Assembly (NCBI RefSeq): GCF_023973825.1
Contig: NC_090123.1
Coordinates: 254,001-318,000, forward strand
Reading direction: 5' to 3'
DNA from: Plasmodium brasilianum
Lineage: Eukaryota; Apicomplexa; Aconoidasida; Haemosporida; Plasmodiidae
DNA length: 64,000 nucleotides
This document shows, piece after piece, positions 25,937 through 41,800 of this stretch. Each line of letters begins with the position of its first letter. The first letter of the stretch is position 1. Both the position numbers and the translations under genes were made by a program. The notes under the pieces are model-generated. The model was not told the origin of the DNA and did no database searches. It worked only from the letters and a program-made list of their open reading frames with translations.

Positions 25937-26926
25937 GAATTCCCCTTCTTAAAACCTGAAATACATACATAGAGCGTACTGATGGCGTCAAGTCCTATGG
26001 TTATTACATCTGACATTTTAATAAAGCGGATGAAGATTTTTAATATTTCTTTAATAGCTAGGAGAAATTTAAATAATATGGTATTATATTACAAACACGA
26101 AAGGAACGAAAACCTGGGCTTTTTTTTTGTTCCTTTAATTGCATATGCCCGTTGTGTAAAAGTGTATCTGCTCGATATTGTCCATTTAACTACTTACATA
26201 TAAACTACATACACATACATACACATACATACACGCACATACACGCACATACACGCACATACACGCACATACACGCACATACATACGTACATACATACGT
26301 ACATACATACGTACATACATACGTACATACATACGTACATACATACGTACATACATACGTACATACATACGTACATACATACGTACATACATACGTACAT
26401 ATATATGTACCTACACATACATAACATATATATGATTACATGTATGTATATTTCCCATTCCCTGCCTTTCAGGAACTATACTACTTTGCCTGCATAACGA
26501 CAAACAATTTGGTTATACTTAGTGAAGTCACTATCCAGCCGGAAAAGAAAGTTGTTAAGTTATGTGTTAGGACTGATTCCGCATCAGTGGTAATAAAATT
26601 AATTGTTTTTAGTTTATCATTGATACTGTGCACGTACATGTACATATACGTATATATATACACATACGTATACTTATACGTATACATTTACATGCATATT
26701 TATACGTAATCATATGTGTATACGGCAATCCTTTTAACTGGAAAAAATTGATGTCATGATTTATATAACATATGAACAGTTCATAATTAAAAAAAAAAAA
26801 AAAAAAAAAAGAATTATTTCTTAGTAAACATTTTGACTCATATATTTTTTCATTACATTATTACAGATACCACTGTATAAATTGCTCTTTATCAAAGCCT
26901 TCTCACTAAGCGTAACTCAGACATGA
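22302..26926 (+). CDS. AP complex subunit beta (beta-adaptin, AP-1/AP-2 type), 8 exons
   Basis: Exons 22302-24561, 24789-24870, 25151-25212, 25386-25456, 25653-25787, 25973-26080, 26473-26589 and 26867-26926 join in phase to 964 residues. Beta-adaptin is a large subunit of clathrin adaptor complexes on Golgi/endosome or plasma membrane. The first exon encodes the HEAT-repeat trunk, opening with [17 protein letters not shown] and containing [13 protein letters not shown] and the [13 protein letters not shown] region. Residues about 598-646 are an unusual Asp/His/Tyr-rich linker of short repeats (HYNDKYND). The seven small exons encode the ear: [53 protein letters not shown], and a C-terminal strand ending SLSVTQT. 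Remembered synteny points to AP-1 beta. Stopping at the first exon would give a protein without its ear. Confidence 0.94.
26216..26410. repeat. CA/GTAC tandem array in a beta-adaptin intron
   Basis: Repeats of acatacacgc (10 bp) and then acatacgtacat (12 bp) fill the intron between the sixth and seventh beta-adaptin exons. They give long spurious frames on both strands (Val-His-Thr-Tyr; Cys-Met-Tyr-Val). In-intron position is inferred from the splice model. Confidence 0.88.
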
Positions 26927-28480
26927 CTGATCCTACAATGTGTGAAAGCAAAATAAAATCCAGCAAGTTTTATTTTTTTTTTTTTTTTTTTTTTTTTCCT
27001 TCCATTTTTTGTCGTATGTATCATGTTGTAGTGTATAAAATTTAAGTATTCACATTTTGTACCGCAAACATGCTATCATTTTTGTTCCCTACCCTTTTTT
27101 ATAAATGCTTTGGTTGTAAATAAATATCAATGTATGCACGTATGTACGACATGTGCACATGCATATGTTCTTTACACATAGCGTTTTGGTATATCCCGCG
27201 CCCATCTGTTTTTTCTTTTATGATAAAATAATCGAAATAAATTTTTTTAAAATCTAGTTTTTATTACACCTCAAGGTTTTATTTTATTTTATCATACTTT
27301 ATCTTACCATATTTTATTTTATCATACTTTATTTTATCATACTTTATTTTATCATACTTTATTTTATTGTATTTTACCTCATCAGACTTTATTTTATCGT
27401 ATTTTACCTCATCAGACTTTATTTTATCGTATTTTATCCCATTTTATCCTTTTTCTTTTTTATTTTTCAATGGAAGTTTCCCATTTTCGTAATTTTATTA
27501 CAGTTGGTAAACTTTTAACGAAGCTCATATATATATCATACAAGCGATAAATGAAATAAGCACAGATAAGCACACGATTTGATGTGAATATGTATGACTA
27601 TTCTCTTTTTAAAAAAAATGAATAAAATAAAATAAAAAAAAAAAAAATAAATAAATAAAATAAAAAAAATGAATAAAATAAAATAAAATAAAAAAAAAAA
27701 AATAAATAAATAAAATAAAAAAAAAGCATAGATTACGGAATTACCAAATTACAGGATAGCAATATAACAAAATGACTAACCAACGTGAAGTAGTAATGTA
27801 ATGCCATTACCACAATTTTCAGAGATAATATAAATTTTGCTCATGTTTTATTATGCAAAATAAAAGATATGCATTATAACGATCAGTTCAACAGTGTTTA
27901 AAAATTGTGCATAACGACACTATAAGGTACAATGAACACATACCCGCATACCATTTAGTCAAGAAATTACAGAAATAAGCTTTTTTTAATTTTTTTAACA
28001 TGTTTTTCTTTTCTTTTTTTTCTTTCTTTTTTTTTAAAATATTTAAATTTTTTGAGAAACAGCATAAGATATATATACATACATTTTGTTAAAATTTTTT
28101 TTCCGGATTTTTGGTAACACAGTTAAACGTGCTGCAAGTAAAAAGCTCCTTGATGAATGGACATATATATTCATTTACGCACATATATACTTATATAATA
28201 ATATATATATGCAATTATAACGTATGTTGACTTTAATTTATGTATGTATGTACACAATTTTCCATATCTGTTCATATTTGAGCAGCTTATATGTTTCTCT
28301 TTGAAAGCAAAACTCATTCTGATTTCACAACAAATTTTAAGCTTCTGGCGTACGTAAGGAGGAGAACGAAGGGAATATCAAAAATTGTTTATACATGTAT
28401 GGTGAAGTCTGCATTTTTTAAAATTAAAAAGAAAAAAGAAAAACGTAGCGTAGCATAGCATAACACAACGTAGCGTAAAA
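26927..28480. repeat. Intergenic with 15-bp attttatcatacttt array
   Basis: Spacer between beta-adaptin and the UMP1-like gene. About 27280-27450 is a 15-bp array (attttatcatacttt and variants). A-rich imperfect repeats follow at 27610-27725. No coding sequence seen. Confidence 0.75.
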
Positions 28481-28855
28481 ATGGAGGGCATGTACCTGGA
28501 CAGGCTGAATTACGACTTCAAAGTAAAAGACGTCGTTAACATAAGAAACATAAATTTAGATGCGAAAGAAGATACTATAGAAAATTTTCATGATCAAATT
28601 TTATTAAAAGAAGAAAAGAATTATTTAAAAAGAACAGGTTTAATATATGGAACCCAGGAAGTGTTCAAGAATATAATGGATAGAGATATAGTAGCTATGT
28701 CTAGAAGATTACCAGGGATCAAAAGTAGTTTACTATCGCTAGATGTTATGAGAAATTCGATAGAAAGAGTAGAATCACACGAGTATATGGAAAAAATGGC
28801 CGATCAATGCTTAGAACCCTTATGGATGACTATAGAGAAAAAGATGAACATGTAA
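28481..28855 (+). CDS. UMP1: Proteasome maturation factor UMP1/POMP-like protein
   Basis: A 124-residue single-exon gene. UMP1 (POMP) is the chaperone inside half-20S proteasomes that is degraded when the two halves join. The C-terminal half carries the recognisable block [19 protein letters not shown] followed by [10 protein letters not shown], which parallels the family pattern RLP-SSNLSLDVLRGND with a downstream acidic IGFED. The N-terminal half is divergent and hydrophilic, as expected for this partly disordered family. Length is close to the 140 residues of the human protein. The start ATG lies after a run of tagcgtagcatagca leader sequence. I assign it by motif and length; an HMM search would settle it. 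Confidence 0.8.
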   Translation: MEGMYLDRLNYDFKVKDVVNIRNINLDAKEDTIENFHDQILLKEEKNYLKRTGLIYGTQEVFKNIMDRDIVAMSRRLPGIKSSLLSLDVMRNSIERVESHEYMEKMADQCLEPLWMTIEKKMNM

Positions 28856-29784
28856 AGTTGCACCAATACAACAATACGTAAACACATGCTCAAATAAAAG
28901 TATGCCCATATGTATACATACATTTTTAGATAGCTCTTTTTGTTATTGGGACGATACGTATTTGCTTCTTCATCGTGGCCGCTTTTTTTTCATATGCATG
29001 ATAAATGGTCGCTAATGACAGCTGTACATGTTGGTGAACATTGTTTAAGAAAAATAAAATATACATATATAAATAATGAAAGAGCCTTTTGAATTTTAGT
29101 TTAACTCATTTTATTGTTTTACTATTTATTCTACCTTTTATTTTATTTTTTATTCTTTTTTCTTTTTTCTTTTTTCTTTATTCTTTATTTTTTATTTTTT
29201 ATTCTTTTTTCTTTTTTCTTTATTCTTTATTTTTTATTCTTTATTCTTTATTTTTTATTCTTTATTCTTTATTTTTTATTCTTTATTCTTTATTTTTTAT
29301 TCTTTATTCTTTATTCTTTATTATTTTTTCCTTATTCTTTATTTTTTTCCATCGAATTGTGGATCATCAAAAAAGGACAATGTACAAATTTTAATTTTTA
29401 AGTTTAAGCAGTGGGAAAATATGCAGCACGGATAAATGTGCACAGGACAAAAAAAAAAAAAAAAAAAAATGAATTGTAAAGAAAAGATGAGAGTGGTTAA
29501 AAAAAATAAAACTGGCATTGTTAATCTGAATACACACTCATATTTGTATGAATACACGTTGATATTCGCTTCTTCACACACGAAAGACATCAAGGGTGAC
29601 AATAGGATCATGAAAGGGAAAGCACGTACATATATGCATGTATACATATATATATGTATACATATATGCATGTATACATATATGTATATGTGCATAGATA
29701 TATCCGTAAGGTAACTTCCAATGGGGAAGGAACATGTGCAAAAGGTGTGTACTAGCCATATCCATCGCATCAGCTGCGTTTTCT
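28856..29784. repeat. Convergent spacer with T-rich repeat
   Basis: Between the convergent UMP1-like and DDX41 genes. About 29150-29345 is a pyrimidine-rich array of ttctttatt and ttttttatt units. TA/CA microsatellite lies around 29630-29700. No gene seen. Confidence 0.75.
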
Positions 29785-31836
<2,052 letters not shown>

Positions 31837-31991
31837 TTAGCTAGAATGTTTTCTTTTCTTTAAAAAAAAGCGTATTTGTTTTTTGAAGCGTTAAGTTGGC
31901 ACATAACACGTCCTCACTCACATATATATATATATACATATACATATATTTATGCATATATACATATCAATGTATATGCATATATATAAAT

Positions 31992-34755
31992 ATGTACATG
32001 TGCATACAGTCGGCAAACATATATTATGCACTTTTGTACGAACTTGCATTATCGTATTTATACCCACTCAGGAACTATGTTTTAATTTTACATTTTACCC
32101 CCTTCAATGTAGTACTAAAAGGCACTAATTTGAGGTATTTCCAAAAAGGCAATTCCTCTATTTACTTCGGCTTTTTTTTTTTTTTACATTTATTTATTTA
32201 CTTTTGTTTTTTTCTTTTTTTTTCTTCTTCTATTCTCTTCCCTTACACTTTTGCAATTTTTCAATTTCGCAATTTTTCAATTTCGCAATTTTTCAATTTC
32301 GCAATTTTTCAATTTTGCAATTTTACAGTTCTGCAATTTTACAGTTCTGCAATTTTACAGTTCTGCAATTTTACAGTTCTGCAATTTTACAGTTCTGCAA
32401 TTTAATTTTTTGTTAAAATAGAAAAAAAAAAAAAAAAAAAAAAAATTCTCCCTTAAAGCATATTTTTTAACGCACGAAAAGGTATTTGCCATTTACGTAA
32501 AAAAGTATATTTTTTTGTTTTTTCAGAATAATCCGAAATGTCATAAATGTTTATGCATTTTGTTGGGTAACAAAGATAAGCAAATATAAATTTTTTGGTG
32601 GAATTTTTGGCCAAGGTAAAAGTTCGTTTTACTTTCCTCCTTGCATTTTAATTTCGCTTGGCATATATTATATCATTGCAATATTATGCTTCTTAATATA
32701 ATACAATACTATACACTTGAATATAATTTAATAATTTTTTTTTTTTTTTTTTTTTTTTGCCAATCGCTGTTGAGTGTTAAACCATACGCAAGGGACTTTT
32801 TTGACCGAATATCTTGTGTTGCATTGATATGAAGATGCATGTATTTATATGTATATGTATGTATATACATGTATGTATATACATGTATGTATGCGTATTT
32901 ACTTATGCAAGTATGGATGTTGAATGAAATAAGGAGAATGAAAAAGTAACAACTGTTATTATATATGGGTTAACTTAAATTTAACCCCAATATATTACAG
33001 TAAAATTTATAGTTAAAATTGTGCCATTAAATGTAGACCTTATTTTCTTCGCATATTTTACTGAGGAGAACATGGAAAAAGAAACATACACGATTATGCT
33101 AACACACATACATAAGAGAGAGTACCAACGTATGAACTTGCTTATGATAACTCTTTTCTACGTTAAACGAATAAAGCCGCTGCAATATGCTACATTTTAA
33201 TCTACAGATGGTCAAAAATTTCTACGACGTTGTAATAAATCTTTCTATCTACTTCTTCATATGTACATGGTCATATAAGCAGAGGAATTTAAGTTTTGGT
33301 TGAAGTGACAACAATTTAATTATGTAGGACAAATACGTGTTTGAAAAAAGTAGAGCAAAAATTAACCATCTCTTATAGCAGCGTTTCTCCTGTGTATATA
33401 TATATATATATATATATGTACACGTACATACATATGCATATGTGCAAACCATTTTCATGTGGCTACTCGTTCATTCAAAACAGTGTATTTATAAATGAGT
33501 ATTTTTCTGTTTTCATTAAACACTATTCATTATAAGAGGACCCCTTATTTTTTTTTTTTTTTTGTACGTTTAAAAGAATTACTTACAACAAAATAATCAT
33601 CCTTTTGTTTCATTTATAAAGTAGACAGGTGAAAGAAATAAAAAAAAATAAAATAAAGAAAGAAAATTATATACGTGAAAAACAGTTTGTAGTGCCATTT
33701 TTTTTTTTTTTTTTTTTTTTATTTCTTTTATGGTCACAATGGAATAACAGCAACAGCAGCAATAGCAGCAATAGCTGCAATAGAAGCATATTTTTACATT
33801 TGCATGCTCTCTCACATGTTTTAAAAATTTTAAATATACAAAAAAATGAGAAGCGTAAAATGGGATGCACGTGGTGAGAACTGTATGATGAAAAGAGTGC
33901 AATGAAAAAGAAAAAAAAAAAAAGAAGACAATTTTTTTTTTTAAACAGCACGACTTCTTCTCATTCGCATCTGAATGATACCATGAGCATGATATTTCTA
34001 CCTCCATATGTCATAAGTAAAAATGTCAAGGGAGAATATAGTCCATATATGCTGGATATCATATAGCGTTTTCTCTTTCTAAAATGTAGGACTACGTTCG
34101 TAGCAGAAGATTAGATATATCCACGTTACGCACATACCCATGCGTATATATTTCTATAGCACAATAATAACATAGCAAAATGACCTTTGTATTCATAAAA
34201 TTTGATAATTTTCTCTTAAAGTTTTTACTTTTTCAAAAGATCAAATCACATATGAGTGATCATGTATATATTTTAGTTTCATATATACACGTATGAACAC
34301 TTCTTTTTTTTTTTTCTTCTCTCATTATAGCTAAACAAATGATGCTAAATGTCAATTTGTTCGCATATCCTTTGCATCCATTTGTATTACTATAAATATA
34401 ACTTCAAAAAATTAGGAACGAAGAGAACTCAACGTACATGTACGTGAACTTTTTGCTCTATAGGGTTACAACAATTAAGCGTATTAAGGTGTATACATAT
34501 ATATATGTGCGCACATACGTGCGTATATTGATCTATGAAGGTGCAAAACTTGACCCATCAGTTTGCTTATCGCATCATTCTTACTATTTTATGTACATAT
34601 ACATTCAAACATACATTATACATAATTAAATATATGTTCCTCTTTTATTTTGCAAAATTTTTTAACACATACAATGGGACAATTTGGAAAATATACAGTT
34701 CACGTTAAAATACAAAATTGGTATTTTACTAAACGGGATAACAAATACAATTTAG
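31992..34755 (+). CDS. Probable 11-exon gene of unknown function, about 295 residues
   Basis: Pieced together from short open blocks flanked by splice signals: 31992-32134, 32527-32615, 33001-33129, 33208-33262, 33328-33391, 33577-33620, 33751-33873, 33949-34016, 34331-34383, 34426-34488 and 34699-34755. All ten junction phases agree and the last exon ends in TAG. Examples of the peptide are RNYVLILHFTPFNVVLKGTN, VKFIVKIVPLNVDLIFFAYF, HLNDTMSMIFLPPYVI and FTLKYKIGILLNGITNTI. It is rich in hydrophobic, strand-like segments. I recognise no family. The first ATG is uncertain (an in-frame ATG at 31896 lies across a TA repeat). An alternative choice of sites around 33130-33328 is possible and would change about 35 residues. 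The acceptor at 34425 is one of three nearby AGs. Confidence 0.55.
32255..32405. repeat. 17-bp tandem arrays inside an intron
   Basis: Two adjoining arrays: about four copies of ttttcaatttcgcaatt, then about five of ttttacagttctgcaat. They share the gcaattt core, so the second probably arose from the first. They lie in the first intron of the proposed 11-exon gene. Confidence 0.85.
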
Positions 34756-34806
34756 GATTTTAAGAAAATTAATGTATATAAAATGTCAATTTGTTAATCA
34801 AAAATG

Positions 34807-34841
<35 letters not shown>

Positions 34842-35023
34842 AACATTCAGAAATACACAAAATGAAGATGTTATTTAAAAAAATGTCCTGATTGTCATTT
34901 TCTTTTGCTTCATTATTTTAGTGCTACTACGACGTGTGATACTAGTAATTATTGTTAATATATATATATACAGCATATAGTATACACTATATAATATACA
35001 ATGCACAAAAATTTTATATGCAA

Positions 35024-35072
<49 letters not shown>

Positions 35073-35460
35073 TTTAATATACATACATAAAATAGGATGA
35101 GCTGGAAAAGTGCACCAAAAGGATGACTAAAAGTAATGCTGTACTTAATTTTTCTTCCCATTTGAAAGATACACAATATAAGAACAGAAAAAAAAAAAAA
35201 AATGAATAAAAATAATAATACTATAGAACAATAAAATATTAAAAATGTAATAACACTTTCAGGTACATTTCCTTATCAGTGTCAATCCTGCAAATTCGTA
35301 AAAAATATACGAATAAAATTTTCTTTGCTAAATTTTAGTATTTTTTTTTTTTTTGGAAGAGAGGCAAATCAAAATTGCTAAAAGGTATTGAAATTGTGGA
35401 GCTATTAGTCATTCTTAAATTTTGAAAATATATGAATTTACTTAAAGAAAATTTATTTGA
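34756..35460. other. Intergenic, poly-A and TA tracts
   Basis: Contains a poly-A run at about 34808-34838 and TA repeats at 35030-35066. Nothing protein-like on either strand. Confidence 0.7.
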
Positions 35461-35543
35461 GCACGGGTGCCCGAGTGGTTAAGGGGGTGGACTTAAGATC
35501 CTCTGGTCACTAGACCGCGTGGGTTCGAACCCCACCTCGTGCA
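35461..35543 (+). tRNA. tRNA-Leu (anticodon UAA)
   Basis: An 83-nt class II tRNA with long variable arm. The acceptor stem GCACGGG pairs with CTCGTGC (one G-U), discriminator A. The D arm starts at GCCCGAGTGGTTAAGG (A box), the anticodon loop is CTTAAGA giving UAA, and the T arm is GTGGGTTCGAACCCCAC (B box GGTTCGAACCC). There is no intron. The local GC content stands out sharply from the flanks. It decodes UUA, the commonest Leu codon in this AT-rich genome. A T-run follows about 30 nt downstream as a possible Pol III stop. Confidence 0.95.
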
Positions 35544-36896
35544 ATGAGATGAAATTAAAAACTATTGAGGTTTTGTATTTTTTATTCTCCTTTTTTGCAT
35601 CTTTTTTAATGCAATGAAAATTAATGTTTAATATTATATACTTTATTGTATTTTTCATTATGGTAAAGAAGGAAAATAGTACAAATGTTAGATTGCATAA
35701 ATGCTTAATATTTATGCATCTAATATGAATTTAATAGAACACAAGGTAGGAATATACCATCTTAAATTCCATAATTCAAACATTATAGCAAAATCTAAAT
35801 AAAAAAAAATTTTATATATCAAATTTTAAATAATCATTTTACAGTTTATTATTATGCTTGTAAGATCGTAAGAGTGCTTAAAAATATGAAAGTAAAAATG
35901 ATTTGTACATCTACTCTATTTATCCCGTTTTTGCGTTTTTAGTTTTTTGTACAACGTATATATATACCGATTCTCCATTCACATGTGTATTCATAAATGT
36001 ATATAACTATTACGTATGTATGTATGTATGTATGTATGTATAACGCGTTAGACATTTTTTTAACATCCTTTTTAAGAAATCCTAATGTTCATAGCACATA
36101 TTTTAACTATGTTATTGTTGGTTATTAACCAGGTAAAAACTTCGTATATTTATCGCTCAGTTCTGATAATAGTAAAAAAAAAAAAAAAAAAAAGAGAGAG
36201 AGAGAAACAGAAATAGAAAGAAACATCTGAGAAGTTGTACATTTTAACAACAAAACAAAATATATTTCGAATTCTAAGATAATATGGTATATTTAGCATA
36301 AAGTACAAAATTAACACATTTGCAAAACTATACATGAAAAATTTCAACTTATCAATGTAACTTCTTTAACTTGAAGTTTTAAAGGATGTGAAATAGCTGT
36401 ATTTATGGGTCTCCTTAACTTTATATATTTTATTAATTTTATTGTTTCTATAGTTACCATATGAACAGGTGCAAATGAACACGTCAGTAAAGGCTTACAT
36501 TCACAATTATATGTACCCAATATTGACATTTTAAGATATATATATATATATATAAATATGCATACTGCGCACTTAGTTGCATATAATTTTTAACTGTACG
36601 TGAAAACCACGAAGATACCATATACCCCCCCTTCCAACGCAGTAGTTCCAACGCAGTAGTTCCAACGCAGTAGTTCCAACGCAGTAGTTCCAACGCAGTA
36701 CATTTTATACATTTTTTCCAATATTTTTAAAAATTGGAGTTTTCGAAATATAAAAAATTGCTTATAACACATCAAATTTTCGCTTTTTTTGTACAAATAA
36801 AAAATACTTTACACAATAACACGTTTTATATAAATCAAAAGTACTACTACTATTAAAAAATGTAACACAAAAATTTTTTATTTTTCTTTTATACTT
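35544..36896. repeat. Spacer between tRNA genes with a 14-bp GC-richer array
   Basis: About 1.35 kb without a gene. At about 36635-36700 there are five copies of the 14-bp unit ccaacgcagtagtt, unusual here for its GC content. A gtat microsatellite lies at about 36013-36042. Confidence 0.75.
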
Positions 36897-36969
36897 TTCC
36901 CACGCCGGGACTCGAACCCGGGTCGTTCGGGTGAAAGCCGAATATCCTAACCATCTAGACTACGTGGGA
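36897..36969 (-). tRNA. tRNA-Glu (anticodon UUC)
   Basis: A 73-nt tRNA. On the minus strand the acceptor TCCCACG pairs perfectly with CGTGGGA, discriminator A. The anticodon loop is CTTTCAC (UUC), and the T arm is CCCGGGTTCGAGTCCCGG. It closely matches eukaryotic tRNA-Glu. Together with the tRNA-Leu 1.35 kb away on the other strand it supplies decoding of A-ending codons. No intron. Confidence 0.96.
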
Positions 36970-38602
<1,633 letters not shown>

Positions 38603-38803
38603 ATGCAAAGTGCTAATAATATATCAAATATTGAGGAGCTACTTTTTTTTTTTGATACTCTCATAAATGACGGATATGTGGTAATTATGAAAAGAGAAAA
38701 AGCGCAAATTTAATTTTGTATAAAAATATAGAACACTAATTTGAGCGTAATAATGCGTTTTCAAGCAAATGTACACACCCACATATATACATACGTGTAT
38801 ACA

Positions 38804-38847
<44 letters not shown>

Positions 38848-41800
38848 CGCATATATATCCACATAACATACTATACATACAAACGTGAAAGAATAACACT
38901 ACGTTTCTAATGAAATATCAAAAAAAAAATAATAAAATAAAGGGATAATTATTTACAATAACGAACATTAAGTAAGAAAAATTTAATGGCGAAAACTCAG
39001 TACATACACAAAGTGTAGGTATGCATATGTACTTGTGGACATCCACGCATAGGCATATATAAAAGCATACACACTTAAACATATATATATGTTTCTACAC
39101 ACACACTGTTTGATCACCGTGAAGAGATTATAAAGTTATTTGTCATGACAACAGAAAATTATGAACTTGTTTGGTATGCAAGAATTTCTTAGCAGATGGA
39201 TGTTCCATTTTTTTTTTTTTTTTTTCTTTCTTTGTAGGTTACTATTTTTTTTATCAAACACGTATTAAAATTATCCTCTAAGTTGTCTCAAAAGTATGTC
39301 TAAGTATTTTTTTTTATGTGTGTGAAAAGGACCTTTTCTAATTTTTCGTATTAATTTGTAATCTACTTTGTGCTTTGTGGCTGTTTTGTTCTACAAGTGA
39401 TCCATCTACTCGTATGTCCATTCCATGAACTGTTTTCACCTCATTTTAATCCTAGCTGAACTCCATTTTTATTCTATTTTAACCAAAGTTCAATACCATT
39501 TTAATTCCATCTTAATGGCATTTTTTTTTTTTTTTTTTTGCTTTCTAGACTCATACAGTACTATTTTGAAAAAAGAAGAAATGAATTGCATGCCACTTAT
39601 ATGGTTGAAGGGTACCAAGAGGATAGGACAGAATACATTTGTGCAATTAAAAACGAACGGGATATTTTAAGTAACCTATCGATTTAATCGTAGTTTCAAT
39701 TTTAATTTCTTCTCTTTTTTTTCCTTTTTTTTTCCTTTTTTTTTTTTTTTTTTCGATAAATGCTTGACTTGTTCATAATTTTGTGCACATTACAGAAGTA
39801 CATAAACAAGGCAATTTTAACGTAAAAATATACAGTGTACAATCAAACAAAAATAAATCCGATTTATCCGTGCTATGGAAACAAGTAAATATCAAAAATG
39901 AATCGACGTCATGTCTTCAAATAGCAATGTGGCTTAAACGAATTTTTAACTTTTTTTTTTTTTTTCCTTCTTTCCTTTTTTTATGTTAGGAATTAAATGA
40001 GATAAGCAAATTACTGGAAAAGAAGGACTTTAAAAGTCAAAAGGAAATTCCTCGGTAATTAAGTGCAATCATGAATGCTATCGTGTATGCATATATATAC
40101 ATATACATACGCACACATACATGCGTAGAATCATGTGCAGCGTTCGTTGGATACGCTCGCATTATACCAGAAATTGTAAATTCACGTACGTTTACATTTA
40201 TAGATCCTTTAGTACCGAACTGGACAAAGAAAAAGTATACAATAACGAATTACAATCAAATGCAATAAACAGTACATCACAGATTAAAAAGGAAGTAAGG
40301 AATGATGCCCAGAATGATGATAAACAAATTGCACAAGGAAATATAAGTGAAATTGAAGGTATTACAAAGGTCAATGTTTTAAATGAGAAAATATATAAGA
40401 AAGAAATAAATTGCATTAAGTATAAAAGATCTGATAAAAATAATAATGATATTGATATTATTAGAGCTCATAATAATGAAATATGTTGTTATTATGACAA
40501 TAAAAAGGAGGGGGAGATTCAAGATAGTAATGAACAGGATGTGGAAAAGGATAAACATAACACATTAAATACACATGATGATGAAAATAATGAATGGAAA
40601 TCTTTCAGCCCACACAAGAGACAAGGCAATAATACAAAGGATGACGACATGAACAATTTAAAAGAAAAAATATCTACATCGAAAAAAACAAAAACAAATA
40701 ATGATATTTATCCTTTTAAGGTAAAGAGAGAAAATGTAGTATCAGGCTCAGTATATAATAAGGAAAAACAAGCAATATATGAAGAGAATGTGAACAGCTC
40801 AAATGTGCCTAAGATTAATCATAGTGAAAGGAATACCCCCCTCAAAAACTCGCTTGATAAAAAAGGTATACGGCACAGCATCATTTGTTATGTGTATGTG
40901 TACTTGCGTATGTGTGTGTGTGTGTAGATATGCAAATTCTATGACCAACTTAAGATACATTATACACATATAATTTCCACTTACCCCTAACAGAAACAGG
41001 AAAAAGAAAAAAAGCACCAAGTGAACAAGCAGATGAAGAAAAAGTGAAAGAGACGCTGGTGGAGAGTAAGAATCATTAGTCATAATATTAATAAAATAAT
41101 ATTGAACGAATAAGAAATGATAAAATAAATATAAGTATAGCTAACTATGTGGTAGAGCTAAATACGCCTACCCGGGCAATGCATGCTGCAGTTAGTGTAC
41201 ATTACGTTTTCATGTTTATAAAAGTATGTATATGGGTATGTATACATATATATACACACGGTAATGTTATATTTTGCACATTTTTTGCAGCTTCAGAAAA
41301 TAGTAAAAAAGCAATGCTGTTTGAATCGGGTAAGGGTTTTTCGAAAATAAAAAAAAAAATCAGAAATTAGAGATGTCAATGAGTTGGCTGTGCATATATG
41401 CATATAAATATATACGTACACACGTATGTGTATATATATGTATATATATATTTTTTTTTTTTTCAAAAGATTCAAATGAAAACAATGATGAACGCAAAAC
41501 AGTGAAAGAGGATGAGGTAGCCATGAATGTGCTAAAAAGAGTTAAACTGGTAAGGATTAGTATAACTGGCAATTACATGAATATGTATATGTAGTATGTA
41601 TATGCATGCATCCATGTGTTAATGCTTGAGGAAGGCACGTTTTATACAAAATAGCAGGGAAATTATTACATACACTATATTTGCCCCCTTTTTTTCTAAT
41701 AGGGCAAAGGAACTGAACTGTTTTACGAAAACGGATACTTGGTTACCCTTGACAAAGAAATACCTACTAATGAAATATATTCAAAACCAGATATAGATAA

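Noticed and set aside
39130..39172. A possible extra exon of the POLD3-like gene (IIKLFVMTTENYELV)
   Set aside because: Including it shifts the next exon into a frame with a stop; exon 38603-38680 joins 39238-39293 in phase without it.
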